Notes under the pieces: model-generated
The model's database searches: none
Told to the model about the DNA's origin: nothing
What the model saw: only the letters and a program-made list of their open reading frames with translations
Shown here: in pieces, positions 35,064 through 44,500 of the stretch
Position numbering within the stretch: position 1 is the stretch's first letter
Layout of the letters: each line of letters begins with the position of its first letter
Program-made: the position numbers and the translations under genes
NCBI RefSeq assembly: GCF_001551835.1
Contig: NZ_LODL01000010.1
Span: forward strand, 260,948-324,947
DNA length: 64,000 bases
Direction of reading: 5' to 3'
DNA from: Dechloromonas denitrificans
Lineage (GTDB): Bacteria > Pseudomonadota > Gammaproteobacteria > Burkholderiales > Rhodocyclaceae

Positions 35064-35684
35064 TTACCGCAACACACTGAATGGATTGGCCCCCGATGAG
35101 GCCGAGGCGGGTGTCGCATCAGTCATTCCATCTGTTTTCTTTGGAATCGGGCGAGGCTTTGCCCGCATGGCTGCCTCCTTCTTCTTCCTGGCCTCAAGCT
35201 CAGCCGGGGGCACCAAGACATCCTCACCCAGCGTCTCCCGCATGACTTTTGCCAGGCCAACCGCATCGGAGCGGGCATTCCCCTTCAACTCGACGTCACT
35301 TCGCAGATCAAACAAGGATTGGGTAGCCACCCGCAACCCAGAAACAGCTCGAATGCTTTTCGCAGTGCGGTCTGTCGTATCGCGCTGCAGCGCCTCTTCG
35401 GACGCAACGATCGCCTGCGCATAGTTCTCGGCATCGAAATAAACCTTTGCCATGCGCACCCAAGGTTCCTTGCGCCCAGGATTTTTCTTGGCCAAATCAC
35501 CAAGAACCTTGACCGCCTCCTCCTCGTTCCCTTTACTCAGCAGGGAGTCAACGCTAAGACTGGATTTATCCATCGCCGCCAGAAATTCATCCTGGCTCAT
35601 CGGGACGCTATTGGTCGCACAGCCAGACAACGCACCAATCAAACCAAAAACAAGTACATAGCGAAGACTCTCAAGGGACAACAT
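35064..35684 (-). CDS. T6SS-associated TPR lipoprotein
   Basis: 206 residues. Signal with lipobox LSGC (Cys 22 counting from ATG 35684; ATG 35690 is an alternative). The mature part has a TPR-like helical pair (DLAKKNPGRKEPWVRMAKVYFDAENYAQAIVASEEALQRD) and a basic Lys/Pro tail. It is first in the sheath operon, 88 bases upstream of tssB. Similar lipoproteins occur in T6SS clusters that contain M15 peptidases (subtype i4b-like). The role is unknown; an outer-membrane or periplasmic assembly helper is plausible. Confidence 0.7.
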   Translation of the reverse strand: MLSLESLRYVLVFGLIGALSGCATNSVPMSQDEFLAAMDKSSLSVDSLLSKGNEEEAVKVLGDLAKKNPGRKEPWVRMAKVYFDAENYAQAIVASEEALQRDTTDRTAKSIRAVSGLRVATQSLFDLRSDVELKGNARSDAVGLAKVMRETLGEDVLVPPAELEARKKKEAAMRAKPRPIPKKTDGMTDATPASASSGANPFSVLR

Positions 35685-35846
35685 ACGCATTCCTCATAAA
35701 TTCGTACTGCATATAAAATGCCAATTGGTTTGCTTTGATCAAACCGAAATAGTACAGTACGGGCCCGGCAACAATCAATACAAATGCATATTTTTGATTC
35801 TTGTTTATTTATGTTTATGCCATTTTGCATATACAAAAGCAGCAAC
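35685..35846. promoter_or_regulatory. Divergent T6SS control region (tssB operon / tssJ operon)
   Basis: Intergenic, A+T-rich. It holds an inverted repeat GGTTTG-N7-CAAACC at 35727-35745 and, at 35777-35791, AATACAAATGCATAT, which recurs with one change at 48100-48114 in the other T6SS divergent region. No clear sigma-54 element. Confidence 0.55.
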
Positions 35847-36488
35847 ATGACATCGGCAAACAAAATACTTTTTATCTCTCCATCGCTAGCGGCATTAGCC
35901 CTGCTCTGCACACTTTTTTCAGGATGCGCATCAATGTCGGCCCTGCAAATGGCAGGCAGTGCGGTCGGTATGGTGCTGGAAGTGTCCGGGGTGATAAAAA
36001 AGGACGGCGGCGACCCGAGCAAGAAGATGACAGACCTGTCGGTTCGGGTATTTGCCGGCGACCAATTGAATCTGACCAATAACGGGAAACCGCTATCGCT
36101 GGTCTTGAAGATGTACGTTCTGCGCTCCCCGGAGCGCCTGAAAACACTAACCTATCCGCAAACCTCCACAACGGATGGCGAAAAGGAGGCGCTAGGCGAG
36201 GAATTGATTTTAGTCCGTGAAATCACCCTCCTGCCCGGAAAGACCTACGATCTCCAACTAAAGGTTCCGGGCGATGCGACAACGATTGGCGTTGTTGGCC
36301 TGTTTCGTGCCCCCTACTCGTATCGCTGGAAGCTCGCATTCGACACAAAAAAATCGTTTGATGCAGGTATTACCGTTGGCGCCCACGCTTGCGCACTTAC
36401 CGCCAGCAAGGGTGCCCTGGTCGCCGAGATCAGTCCTGATAGCGTTCAGTCACTGGTTGGCGTGCAATGCAACCCATACCAATCCTGA
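35847..36488 (+). CDS. tssJ: T6SS outer-membrane lipoprotein TssJ
   Basis: 213 residues from ATG 35847. Lipobox FSGC with Cys 27. The TssJ/VasD fold is recognisable by DLSVRVFAGDQLNLTNNGKPLSLVLKMYVLRSPERL and EITLLPGKTYDLQLKVPGDATTIGVVGLFR. TssJ anchors the TssL-TssM complex to the outer membrane. Upstream in-frame ATG at 35784 would push the signal peptide inside. First gene of the plus-strand operon tssJKLA. Confidence 0.94.
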   Translation: MTSANKILFISPSLAALALLCTLFSGCASMSALQMAGSAVGMVLEVSGVIKKDGGDPSKKMTDLSVRVFAGDQLNLTNNGKPLSLVLKMYVLRSPERLKTLTYPQTSTTDGEKEALGEELILVREITLLPGKTYDLQLKVPGDATTIGVVGLFRAPYSYRWKLAFDTKKSFDAGITVGAHACALTASKGALVAEISPDSVQSLVGVQCNPYQS

Positions 36489-36492
36489 AAAA

Positions 36493-37836
36493 ATGAACAA
36501 TGCAAAAATCCTGTGGGGTGAGGGACTATTCCTCCGCCCCCAACACTTTCAGCAACAAGATGCATACACCGAGGCCCACAGCAAAAAGAGCATGCTCTCG
36601 GCCAACCCATTCGCCTGGGGGGTGCGTGATATCAATCTTGACCTTGAGTCACTGAAAAACGGTGTTCTCCGCTTCAACCGGATCGATGTAATTTTTCCCA
36701 ACGGGGATTTCTTCGTGGCACCAGGGACCGATCTTCTGCCACCGCCACTATCCCTTGCCTCAGCCGTATCTGAAGAAGGGACAACGGAATTCTTCCTTGC
36801 GCTACATCAGGTCAACGCGCACGGTGGAAACTGCGTGGAAAACACCGCTAACTCAGGCCAGGCGCGCTATCTGATCGTCCCTTGCGACACATCGGATCTC
36901 TTTACCGACGCTGCAGAAGCGGACATTTCAACGCTCAGTCAAATTGGTCATCTGAAATCAGCCAACGAGCCTCGCGATCAGTTTCTAACCCTACCCATCA
37001 CGCGGATTCGCCGCACCTCGAGCAATGGCTTCGAGGTTGATGCTTCATTTATCCCGCCTTCCGCCAGTCTGCGCAGTTCTCCAGGCCTGTACATGCTATT
37101 ACGGCGCCAAATCGATGCCTTGCTGGCCAAAGTCGAGGCGCTTTATGGCTTTCACCGCGAGCCGTCCAAGAACATCATCGAATTTCGATCCGGCGATATC
37201 GCGTCATTCTGGCTCCTGCACACTGCCAGTAGCGCTTGCGCCACGTTGACTCACCTTTTCCGCAACCCGGACAGTTCACCGGAGCGTCTGTTTCTCGAAT
37301 TGCTGCGCCTGGCCGGCGGGCTCATGACCTTTTCCAAGAGCCACTCGCTGAACGACCTCCCCCCCTACGACCATCTTCAACCTGGCCCTTGCTTCACCCG
37401 CATCGATCAGATATTGCGTGAATTGCTCGATACCGTGATTTCCACCCGCTATTTCGCAATTTCCCTAAGCCAGCCCAAACAGGCTTTTTATGCAGGACAT
37501 CTGGACTCGGAAAAAATCAACGGCGAAACAGCTTTCTATCTCTCCATTACGGCGTCTCACCCACAGTCCGAAATCATCGAGTCGATTCCGCTACGGATCA
37601 AAATCGGCGCCCCGGACGATGTCGAAAAGCTTGTGCTCTCCGCCATGTCCGGCGTCCGACTCACCCATGCGGCACAAGTCCCGGCGCCTATCCCGGTTCG
37701 CCCCGGTGCCTGCTACTTCGCACTGGATGCCCACGGCCAGTTGTATGAGCGGATGCTGAAGGCTCAATCAGTGATGATTTACGCGCCGGAAAGCTACCGT
37801 GATCTCAAAATTGAAATGATTGCCGTTACACCATGA
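36493..37836 (+). CDS. tssK: T6SS baseplate-membrane linker TssK
   Basis: 447 residues, TssK (VasE/ImpJ). N-terminus ILWGEGLFLRPQHFQQQDAYTE is diagnostic; other marks are YLIVPC, IPPSASLRSSPGLYMLLRRQIDALLAKVEAL and FALDAHGQLYERML near the end. TssK links the baseplate wedges to TssL-TssM. Starts five bases after tssJ and overlaps tssL by four bases. Confidence 0.96.
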   Translation: MNNAKILWGEGLFLRPQHFQQQDAYTEAHSKKSMLSANPFAWGVRDINLDLESLKNGVLRFNRIDVIFPNGDFFVAPGTDLLPPPLSLASAVSEEGTTEFFLALHQVNAHGGNCVENTANSGQARYLIVPCDTSDLFTDAAEADISTLSQIGHLKSANEPRDQFLTLPITRIRRTSSNGFEVDASFIPPSASLRSSPGLYMLLRRQIDALLAKVEALYGFHREPSKNIIEFRSGDIASFWLLHTASSACATLTHLFRNPDSSPERLFLELLRLAGGLMTFSKSHSLNDLPPYDHLQPGPCFTRIDQILRELLDTVISTRYFAISLSQPKQAFYAGHLDSEKINGETAFYLSITASHPQSEIIESIPLRIKIGAPDDVEKLVLSAMSGVRLTHAAQVPAPIPVRPGACYFALDAHGQLYERMLKAQSVMIYAPESYRDLKIEMIAVTP

Positions 37837-38606
37837 CCCTTGCCCCCAGTCTCTTTTCCGTCGCTCCAGATGCAGACGCCCAGCAACCAGCTAGCGAGCA
37901 ACCGGCCCGAAGCCTTGTCGATTTGTTGTATGACGGCTTTTACATGCTGATCTTGCTGCACAACCGCAGCAACCCAAAAGACAGCGACGAGTTTTCCGGG
38001 AACATTCAGAAATTCCTCGATCAATTCGAACGAATAGCCAAAAAATGCAACTTCAATGCCGAAGACATTTTTGATGCAAAGTACGCGTTCTGCGCTGCGG
38101 TTGACGAAGCCATTCTCGCCTCGGGAATGAATATTCGTGAAGTTTGGGAGCGTCGACCGCTACAACTGGTGCTTTTCGGCGACCAACTCGCCGGTGAACA
38201 CTTTTTCGACAAACTTGAGGCCGCCCGCAATGGCGGCGCCAGTCGGATAAACGCACTGGAGGTTTTCCACATGTGCCTGCTCGTCGGCTTCAAAGGGCGT
38301 TATTTGCTGGAAGGCCCGGAGAAACTGAAATACCTGACATCTCAGCTTGGCGAACAAATCGCGCACATCAAGGGAAAGGCAGCCGCTTTCGCCCCGCACT
38401 GGGCGGCCCCGGACAGCATTGCCAACGCCATCAAGCGCGACATCCCTGTTTGGGTCATTACGTCCGTGCTTGCTTTGCTCGGTCTGATGGCCTACGCCGG
38501 ACTCAACTGGCATGCCGATAACACGGTTGCGCAAGCGCTATCCCCCTTCAAAAACATCATTCAACTGGCACCGCGCGCGCCCACGTTGACCATAACCCTT
38601 CCCTGA
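37833..38606 (+). CDS. tssL: T6SS inner-membrane protein TssL (DotU-like)
   Basis: 257 residues, DotU family. Cytoplasmic hook domain: LVDLLYDGFYMLILLHN, DAKYAFCAAVDEAILAS, RPLQLVLFGDQLAGEHFFDKLE, EVFHMCLLVGFKGRY. One C-terminal membrane helix (VWVITSVLALLGLMAYAGL, about residues 209-227) and a short periplasmic tail. No peptidoglycan-binding domain is fused; a separate OmpA-like protein (39775) may take that role. ATGA overlap with tssK. Confidence 0.95.
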   Translation: MTLAPSLFSVAPDADAQQPASEQPARSLVDLLYDGFYMLILLHNRSNPKDSDEFSGNIQKFLDQFERIAKKCNFNAEDIFDAKYAFCAAVDEAILASGMNIREVWERRPLQLVLFGDQLAGEHFFDKLEAARNGGASRINALEVFHMCLLVGFKGRYLLEGPEKLKYLTSQLGEQIAHIKGKAAAFAPHWAAPDSIANAIKRDIPVWVITSVLALLGLMAYAGLNWHADNTVAQALSPFKNIIQLAPRAPTLTITLP

Positions 38607-38651
38607 CCGCTACACCGTTCAAACATATTCTTTCGAGCAAGGTATACAACA

Positions 38652-39731
38652 ATGAGTTTTGAACATCTGCTTCGGCCACTGGAATCCACTCATGATCTCT
38701 GTGGCGAAGATATGATTTTTTCCGCTGAGTTCGATGCAATTCAGGAGGCTCGTCGTTTTGATGACCCGACCCTGGCTCAGGGAGAGTGGGTATCCGAATT
38801 CAAGGAGGCCAACTGGGAAAAGGTAATTCGCAGTAGCGAAGAACTTCTTACCCAAAAAACCAAGGATATGCGGGTAGTGGCTTGGCTGATCGAAGCAAAA
38901 GGTAAGCTCTCAGGCCTGGCTGGACTGGCAGATGGCTACGCGCTACTCGGCAGCTTGTGCGAAGAGTTCTGGAATGACATTCATCCCTTGCCAGAAGATG
39001 GCGATTTGGAACAGCGAATCGGGGTCTTCGACTGGTTGACCAACCAGACCTTGCGATTGATTCGCGAAATACCGCTGACTCAATCCGCCAAGGGAAATTT
39101 TTCTTCAACCGATCACGAGTCAGCGCGCGCAATGGCTAAAAGCATGGGACGCAATCCCGGCATTGCCGATAATTTGGTGCGCTCGGCTCGTGTCAGCCTG
39201 GAAGCTTTTGAAACAGCGCTCAAGGACACCCCCTTAAGCTATTTCAAAGTGCAAATGGAGGATGCTGAACAGTTCAAAAGCTCAGTTAAAGCACTACAAA
39301 CCATACTTGATCAAAAAATGGGCGAGGACACCCCAAGCTTCGGTCCACTATTCGATACGCTGGATAACATCTGCCATTTCTTTCGTCGCCATGCCGGGGA
39401 CAACAGTGTGAAACCGGCAGGGAATACTTTGATTACCTCGTCACCAAGGGGGATCGAAAGGCTGGAACCAAGTATTAACAGCGCGAGTGGCGTCCCCGGA
39501 AATGCTTCGATCAGCACTCGGGATCAAGCAATTGAGCAACTGAAAGAGATTGCAGAATTTTTCCGCCGTACAGAACCGCATAGTCCCGTTGCCTATTTGG
39601 CCGACAAGGCGGCCAAATGGGGGCGAATGCCACTGCATGAGTGGCTACGGAGCATCGTCAAGGATGACACGGCACTCTCCCGGATGGAGGAGTTGCTCGG
39701 CGTCGAGGCTAAAACCAGCGAGTCCGCTTAA
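38652..39731 (+). CDS. tssA: T6SS assembly protein TssA
   Basis: 359 residues with the ImpA N-terminal domain (about residues 5-130: MIFSAEFDAIQEARRFDDPTLAQGEW, NWEKVIRSSEELLTQKTKDMRVVAWLIEA and LLGSLCEEFWNDIHPLPEDGD). The C-terminal part has SPVAYLADKAAKWGRMPLHEWLRSIV, a feature of short TssA proteins that cap the growing sheath. Last gene of tssJKLA, 45 bases after tssL. Confidence 0.94.
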   Translation: MSFEHLLRPLESTHDLCGEDMIFSAEFDAIQEARRFDDPTLAQGEWVSEFKEANWEKVIRSSEELLTQKTKDMRVVAWLIEAKGKLSGLAGLADGYALLGSLCEEFWNDIHPLPEDGDLEQRIGVFDWLTNQTLRLIREIPLTQSAKGNFSSTDHESARAMAKSMGRNPGIADNLVRSARVSLEAFETALKDTPLSYFKVQMEDAEQFKSSVKALQTILDQKMGEDTPSFGPLFDTLDNICHFFRRHAGDNSVKPAGNTLITSSPRGIERLEPSINSASGVPGNASISTRDQAIEQLKEIAEFFRRTEPHSPVAYLADKAAKWGRMPLHEWLRSIVKDDTALSRMEELLGVEAKTSESA

Positions 39732-39738
39732 AACCATT

Positions 39739-39768
39739 CTGCCATAGGGGCTCAAACCCCTCTGGCAG
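39739..39768. terminator. Bidirectional terminator between tssA and the OmpA-like gene
   Basis: CTGCCA-T-AGGGG and CCCCT-C-TGGCAG pair around a 6-base loop (one internal mismatch). It lies between convergent stops, with only weak A/T runs on either side. Confidence 0.6.
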
Positions 39769-39774
39769 TTGACG

Positions 39775-40569
39775 TCAATTGGCAAGCCGGAACTCGATCC
39801 GCCGATTTTTTGCTCTCCCCTCCGCGCTGTCATTGGTTGTCAACGGATGATCCGGCCCTGAACCGAGCGCACTCATCGAGTCGCCAGGGATACCGATGTC
39901 GATCAGGTAAGCACGCACCGTATTTGCACGGGCCAGGCTAAGCCCGACATTTGCTAGTCTGTTGCCGCTACTGTCCGTGTGACCAATTACCTGAACTTTC
40001 GGGGTGCCGACTTGCTTGATGGCAGCCCCCATCTCGTCAAGGATGATCCGCCCGGCCGGCGTCAGTGTTGCTGAGCCGCTCTCGAATTCAACCACGCGGT
40101 TCGACAAGGTCTTATCCAGCACACTCTGAGCCCCACCGCCGGAGACAGTGAGGCCATTATCGACGGTATAGGTCGGATTCAATGCTGTCGCCAGATCGCT
40201 AACCACCTGCTGACGTGACGCTTCATTTGTGACATTTCCCCTGATTGCAATTTGGGTGCCACTGACCTGCACCTGCCCCTTGCGAATCTGCTTCAGGTTG
40301 GCATTGAGAATTTTGGTCATGTTTTCCGTCCAGTTGGGAGGTGGAACCACACCACCAACTTCCAGACGATCAACCACGTTGGCTGCACCGTAGAGATCTC
40401 GCAGCTTGCCAAGAATAGCTGCACGCGATGCCTCGTCAGGCACAGCCCCCGATGCGATTACCTTGGCCGCTTCCTCAGCAACGGACGAAGCAGAAACTGC
40501 ATTTCCCTGAGCGAAGGCAACGGCTTGAAATATGAACAGCAAGGCGCTGAGGAGTACTGAGTGTTTCAT
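39775..40569 (-). CDS. OmpA-family peptidoglycan-binding protein of the T6SS cluster (TagN-like)
   Basis: 264 residues with signal peptide (cleaved after FAQG near 21). Residues 30-150 hold two BON/OmpA-NTD-like repeats (LRDLYGAANVVDRLEV, QIAIRGNVTNEASRQQVVSDLATAL). Residues 155-264 are an OmpA C-terminal domain: VVEFESGSATLTPAGRIILDEM, VIGHTDSSGNRLANVGLSLARANTVRAYL and GRAKNRRIEF. It should anchor the apparatus to peptidoglycan, replacing the domain absent from TssL. It is the last gene of the operon running from 48016. Confidence 0.88.
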   Translation of the reverse strand: MKHSVLLSALLFIFQAVAFAQGNAVSASSVAEEAAKVIASGAVPDEASRAAILGKLRDLYGAANVVDRLEVGGVVPPPNWTENMTKILNANLKQIRKGQVQVSGTQIAIRGNVTNEASRQQVVSDLATALNPTYTVDNGLTVSGGGAQSVLDKTLSNRVVEFESGSATLTPAGRIILDEMGAAIKQVGTPKVQVIGHTDSSGNRLANVGLSLARANTVRAYLIDIGIPGDSMSALGSGPDHPLTTNDSAEGRAKNRRIEFRLAN

Positions 40570-40571
40570 GC

Positions 40572-41555
40572 TTATTCCCCTAAAAAAACTTCTCTGAAGG
40601 TATTGATGGCTAACTCCAGGGGAATGTGAGGCTGGGCGAGATACGCTGAAAGTTTGGCGACACCATAGTCATTGGTCAGATCGGGCTGGTCATCAATCCA
40701 TTCCGGGTCGATCAGGGAAATAATTTTCTCTTTAACGGTCTCAGGGGAAAGTGCCGCCAGAAGGGTGGCAGGCGATGCCCCGTTGAAGCCCAGAATGAGA
40801 TGCGGGGCTTTGCTGCGATGCTCAATGAGAAGCTGTATCTCGACGCTTGTTTTGCGCAGGAATGCTGAAACGAGATAGAGCCATAGCCCGGCAACCAGAT
40901 TTCTCTGCTGCCCATCCGATGGCAGCGGAAGAACGATATCCTTCTCGACCGAAACGATTCCTTGCCCCAGAACAGGGCGCATCAATAGGCCGATGGCAAG
41001 AATAATCCGGCGAATCGCTTCGACCCCTGTTGCTTCGAGCATACCCGCCAACGAGTCGATCGTTGTTCGACGAACAAAGTTTCCCAGTGGATCGGCCTGA
41101 ATGGCTAACTCAAAACCACCCGCACAGTTCATAGCCTCGAGTTCGGCCTGCAGTAGTCCAATCTCCGCCCCCTCCACACCTGAATTGCAGGTTTTAGCCA
41201 AGGCCCCCAAAGCCAACTCAAGCCCGGCCGGCGCGCAACGGAACATCAGGGAATCATCCCGCTCTACGGTAGCAGCGGTAATGAATGGAAAGCGGCGCCC
41301 CGATGAGTCAGCACTCGGTTTCAAGTGACCGACTACCGACAATCGGCTTTTGGCACCGATAAAGGCAAAATCCACTGAACAGGCATTATCGTAGTCAATC
41401 TTCCAACGCGGATCCTCCGACCAACGCTCCATCGTCTGCGAGATCCAGCGATCAAGTAGATTTATCAGTTGGTGCTGCCCGGTTCCCTTTACAAAATCGC
41501 CACGCGATGGAATTTTCCCGAAGCAGGTCGCCGAAGCGGCAATTGAATTGCTCAT
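40572..41555 (-). CDS. tagF: T6SS-associated protein TagF
   Basis: 327 residues. N-terminal TagF domain (DUF2094): FGKIPSRGDFVKGTGQHQLINLLDRWISQTME and GRRFPFITAATVE. In Pseudomonas and Agrobacterium TagF represses T6SS post-translationally, usually opposed by the PpkA kinase/PppA phosphatase. Neither is in this window. ATGA overlap with tssM and two bases from the OmpA gene. Confidence 0.92.
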   Translation of the reverse strand: MSNSIAASATCFGKIPSRGDFVKGTGQHQLINLLDRWISQTMERWSEDPRWKIDYDNACSVDFAFIGAKSRLSVVGHLKPSADSSGRRFPFITAATVERDDSLMFRCAPAGLELALGALAKTCNSGVEGAEIGLLQAELEAMNCAGGFELAIQADPLGNFVRRTTIDSLAGMLEATGVEAIRRIILAIGLLMRPVLGQGIVSVEKDIVLPLPSDGQQRNLVAGLWLYLVSAFLRKTSVEIQLLIEHRSKAPHLILGFNGASPATLLAALSPETVKEKIISLIDPEWIDDQPDLTNDYGVAKLSAYLAQPHIPLELAINTFREVFLGE

Positions 41556-44500
41556 AATGCGCCCCCTGCTCCGGGCGCCGGCACTGTCGCACGTGATACT
41601 TGCGGTATCGATTGGGACGTAACGCCGACCGGAACGACGCCCTCGGCCACCTGGTTTGGGTATCCGCTCGGCGTTGAGGTGGCAACGCCTTTAGGCAGGA
41701 CAAGCCCGCCAAGACCACGTGCCCCACCGCCCTCTTCATTTTTACCCGCTGCCTGCGCCTGAGCGCTGCTTACCAATCTGAGATCGACGGCAATCTCGAC
41801 ATCTTCCCCTCCCCATGTCAGGCGGAAAGTTCCATCCTGCTGACGTGTGCGTTTAGCTGCGTTGATCATTTTTTCCAGACCAAAACGTCCAGGAATATTG
41901 ATGATTTCTATGATTTTCCCTTCAAATGTTGTGGCTGTAATACGAGCCCCCGGAGAACCAGACGCATTCGGCCAAATGAAATTAGCCCATTGAGCAGCAC
42001 CATTCCGATAACTCAGTTTCTGACCATCAATTTCAATGACATAACCGGTCGTTCCCGGTGATGCTTGGGGGCGCAGCATGAATACCGTTTGTGCCTGGCC
42101 GGCACTTCCCGCTCCAGCCTCCGAGGCAGCCCCGCCCTCGAGCGGCGAAACCCAGCGCGCAAAATCGCTCATGAATTCTGGCTGCAAAGTTATCCCGAGA
42201 TCCCCCCAGGTCCGTGGCGTAACGGTGTTGCCACGGCGGACAACCAGTGGCCCCATCGCTGATTCGACATATTTGGCAATCGCCCCCTCCGGCCCGAATA
42301 CCTGTGCAATCTCAACCGGTGATGCTTCGATATTGGATCTGGCGGTAAACGGATACTTGATTGCCAATTTGCGGTTGAACGGTTCATAAACCTGGGCCTC
42401 CCACGTCTTATTCAAGTCATCCGAAGCCGGCTTGATGATCGCGGCGTAGGACTGCAACAACGGGCGAAGCAACAGCGGGCGGAGTACTGCTTTCTGACCA
42501 TCCGGCATTCCGGTCAACATCTGCTCATCGACGAAACGCAAAGTTTCAGCAAGCTCGGAGCCACCGCCATCGATCGTTTCCCGCATCAATTTGAGTGATC
42601 CTGGCCCCGGATCCCCTTGGTTCTTTAGCTGATTCAGGCGTGTGCGTATCTTGGACAACTGCTTGAGGTAGGTGTCGACCAACGGATCGGCTTTGTCACG
42701 CGGCATGACCAAGCGGCCAAAACCGGCGAATTCCTTGCCAATCGGGCCCATCGGAACCTCTGCTGTCTTTGCCGAAACATTGACATCCAGTTGCACCCGG
42801 CTGGGCGACATTTGCAAAATTGAGCGCTTGAACCACTCGATAAACCCTTTTTGCGCACGTTCAAGACCCAGATTGGCGATCGCCGGGTTATCCCAGGCGG
42901 TCTGGTCAAAAACCACCTTGATCACGGCGCCAATCGGCGAACCCTGGGGATCGCCCAAGCGCTGCATCGCCGACACAGCCTCCGGAAAGGAATCAAAGGA
43001 AGAGACGCTGACTCCTTGAACGAAGTGCTTCCACTCCTCCGCATAGTCCCGCTTGTACATGGCGATCAAGGATTTTTGAATCTGCTCCGGGCTGCCTTCC
43101 AGGGTCAGATCATCTTTGGTTGACGTTTGCAATACCCAGTCAGCATTTTTCTGCTCACTGGTAGCAGCCTCCTTAATTGCGGCCTGAACATAATCTCGCC
43201 AAGCCTCAACGGTAAAGGCCCCGGATACAACATGGCTACCAGCCACCAAGGCCGCATTATCAGGTCCAACTATATTGGCGACCGTCAGCGGCGGGAAACG
43301 GGTCGACGCGCGAGCCTTGATTTCCGCGTACACACGCTCGGCCGCAGGCATGCCGCGCACGACCAGGCGCAGTTTGTCGCGAACCTCATCGACCAACACC
43401 AAGTTGGTGTTGATAGTCGGCCACGCCGGATGGTTGGTGTGCTCAAGGTGAAATGAGAGAACGCGCCCGGCAGAGCGGATCATTTGCTCGCGACTCATCG
43501 TGCCGCGATTGGCTTCCAGCCAGCCACGCCAGAATCGGGTAATCTGGTCTGACAGATGCCCCACGTCGAGATGATCACGACCGGATAGCATCAGGTAGGT
43601 CTTCAGGGCGTTGTAGCCATCTTCGACCTCGGATGGCGTAGCATCCTTGTAGGTTTTTGAGGCGGTGCCTCGTGTCGCTTGGGCTGTATTCGGCGAATTT
43701 ACTTGCGCCTTGAGTTGATCGCCATGGGCATTTACTTCATTGAGGAAGGCCTCAAGATTATCCTTGACGGGTACCAGCATGACATTGCTGACACCGGCGA
43801 AATACTCGCTACGCAGTTTGTCAGCCATCAGCCCTCCTTGATAAAGACCAAGGCCAATCGAAATCGGATGCTCTTCGTTAAACCGTTCAAGTTGGGCCAG
43901 GCGGTCCTGCAATATTTCCAGAGCCTCCAGGCGTGACTGGAGGTCGATGCGCCCCTCCTGAATACGGACAGCTTTGGCGAGATCCTGTTCAACATTGGCC
44001 AACAGGCTTCTATTGTTGAAATAAGACCAACTCCAGCCGCCGAGTGACAACCCGAGAAGGCACAACGCACCGAGAACCGCAAACTGTCGCAATTGACCTT
44101 TCGCCTTGCTGGCGTGCTGCCTAACCAGATTTCGATCCGGGAATATCACTTTCGAGAAAAGCTCTCGGAGGAAATAGCCATGGTTCAAGGCGGCACGAAC
44201 CGAAGCCGTTCCTCCTCCCGCCAAGGCGAACTTGCGCAGGATGCGATCATTGGAAAGAGGTTTGATATCTGCACTCTGGGTTGCAGACGTAATGTAGAAA
44301 CCACGAAATACGGGCTTGAACTGGAACGGATTGTCCTCGAACAAGGTGGCAATGAAAGCTTGCAAGGCTGGCTTTATCGAAGCGAACTCGGACGGAAAAG
44401 TGAGCAGACCAGGCAAGCTCTGCTCGCCCTGAAGGCGTGAAAGTTGCGCGACGCTCATCGCACGCACCCCCTCGTAGAGCTCGTCGAAATGTTGCTCGAA

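Noticed and set aside
35720..35745. Sigma-54 promoter (TTGGTTTGC) upstream of tssJ
   Set aside because: The TGGC and TGC boxes at correct spacing are not present.
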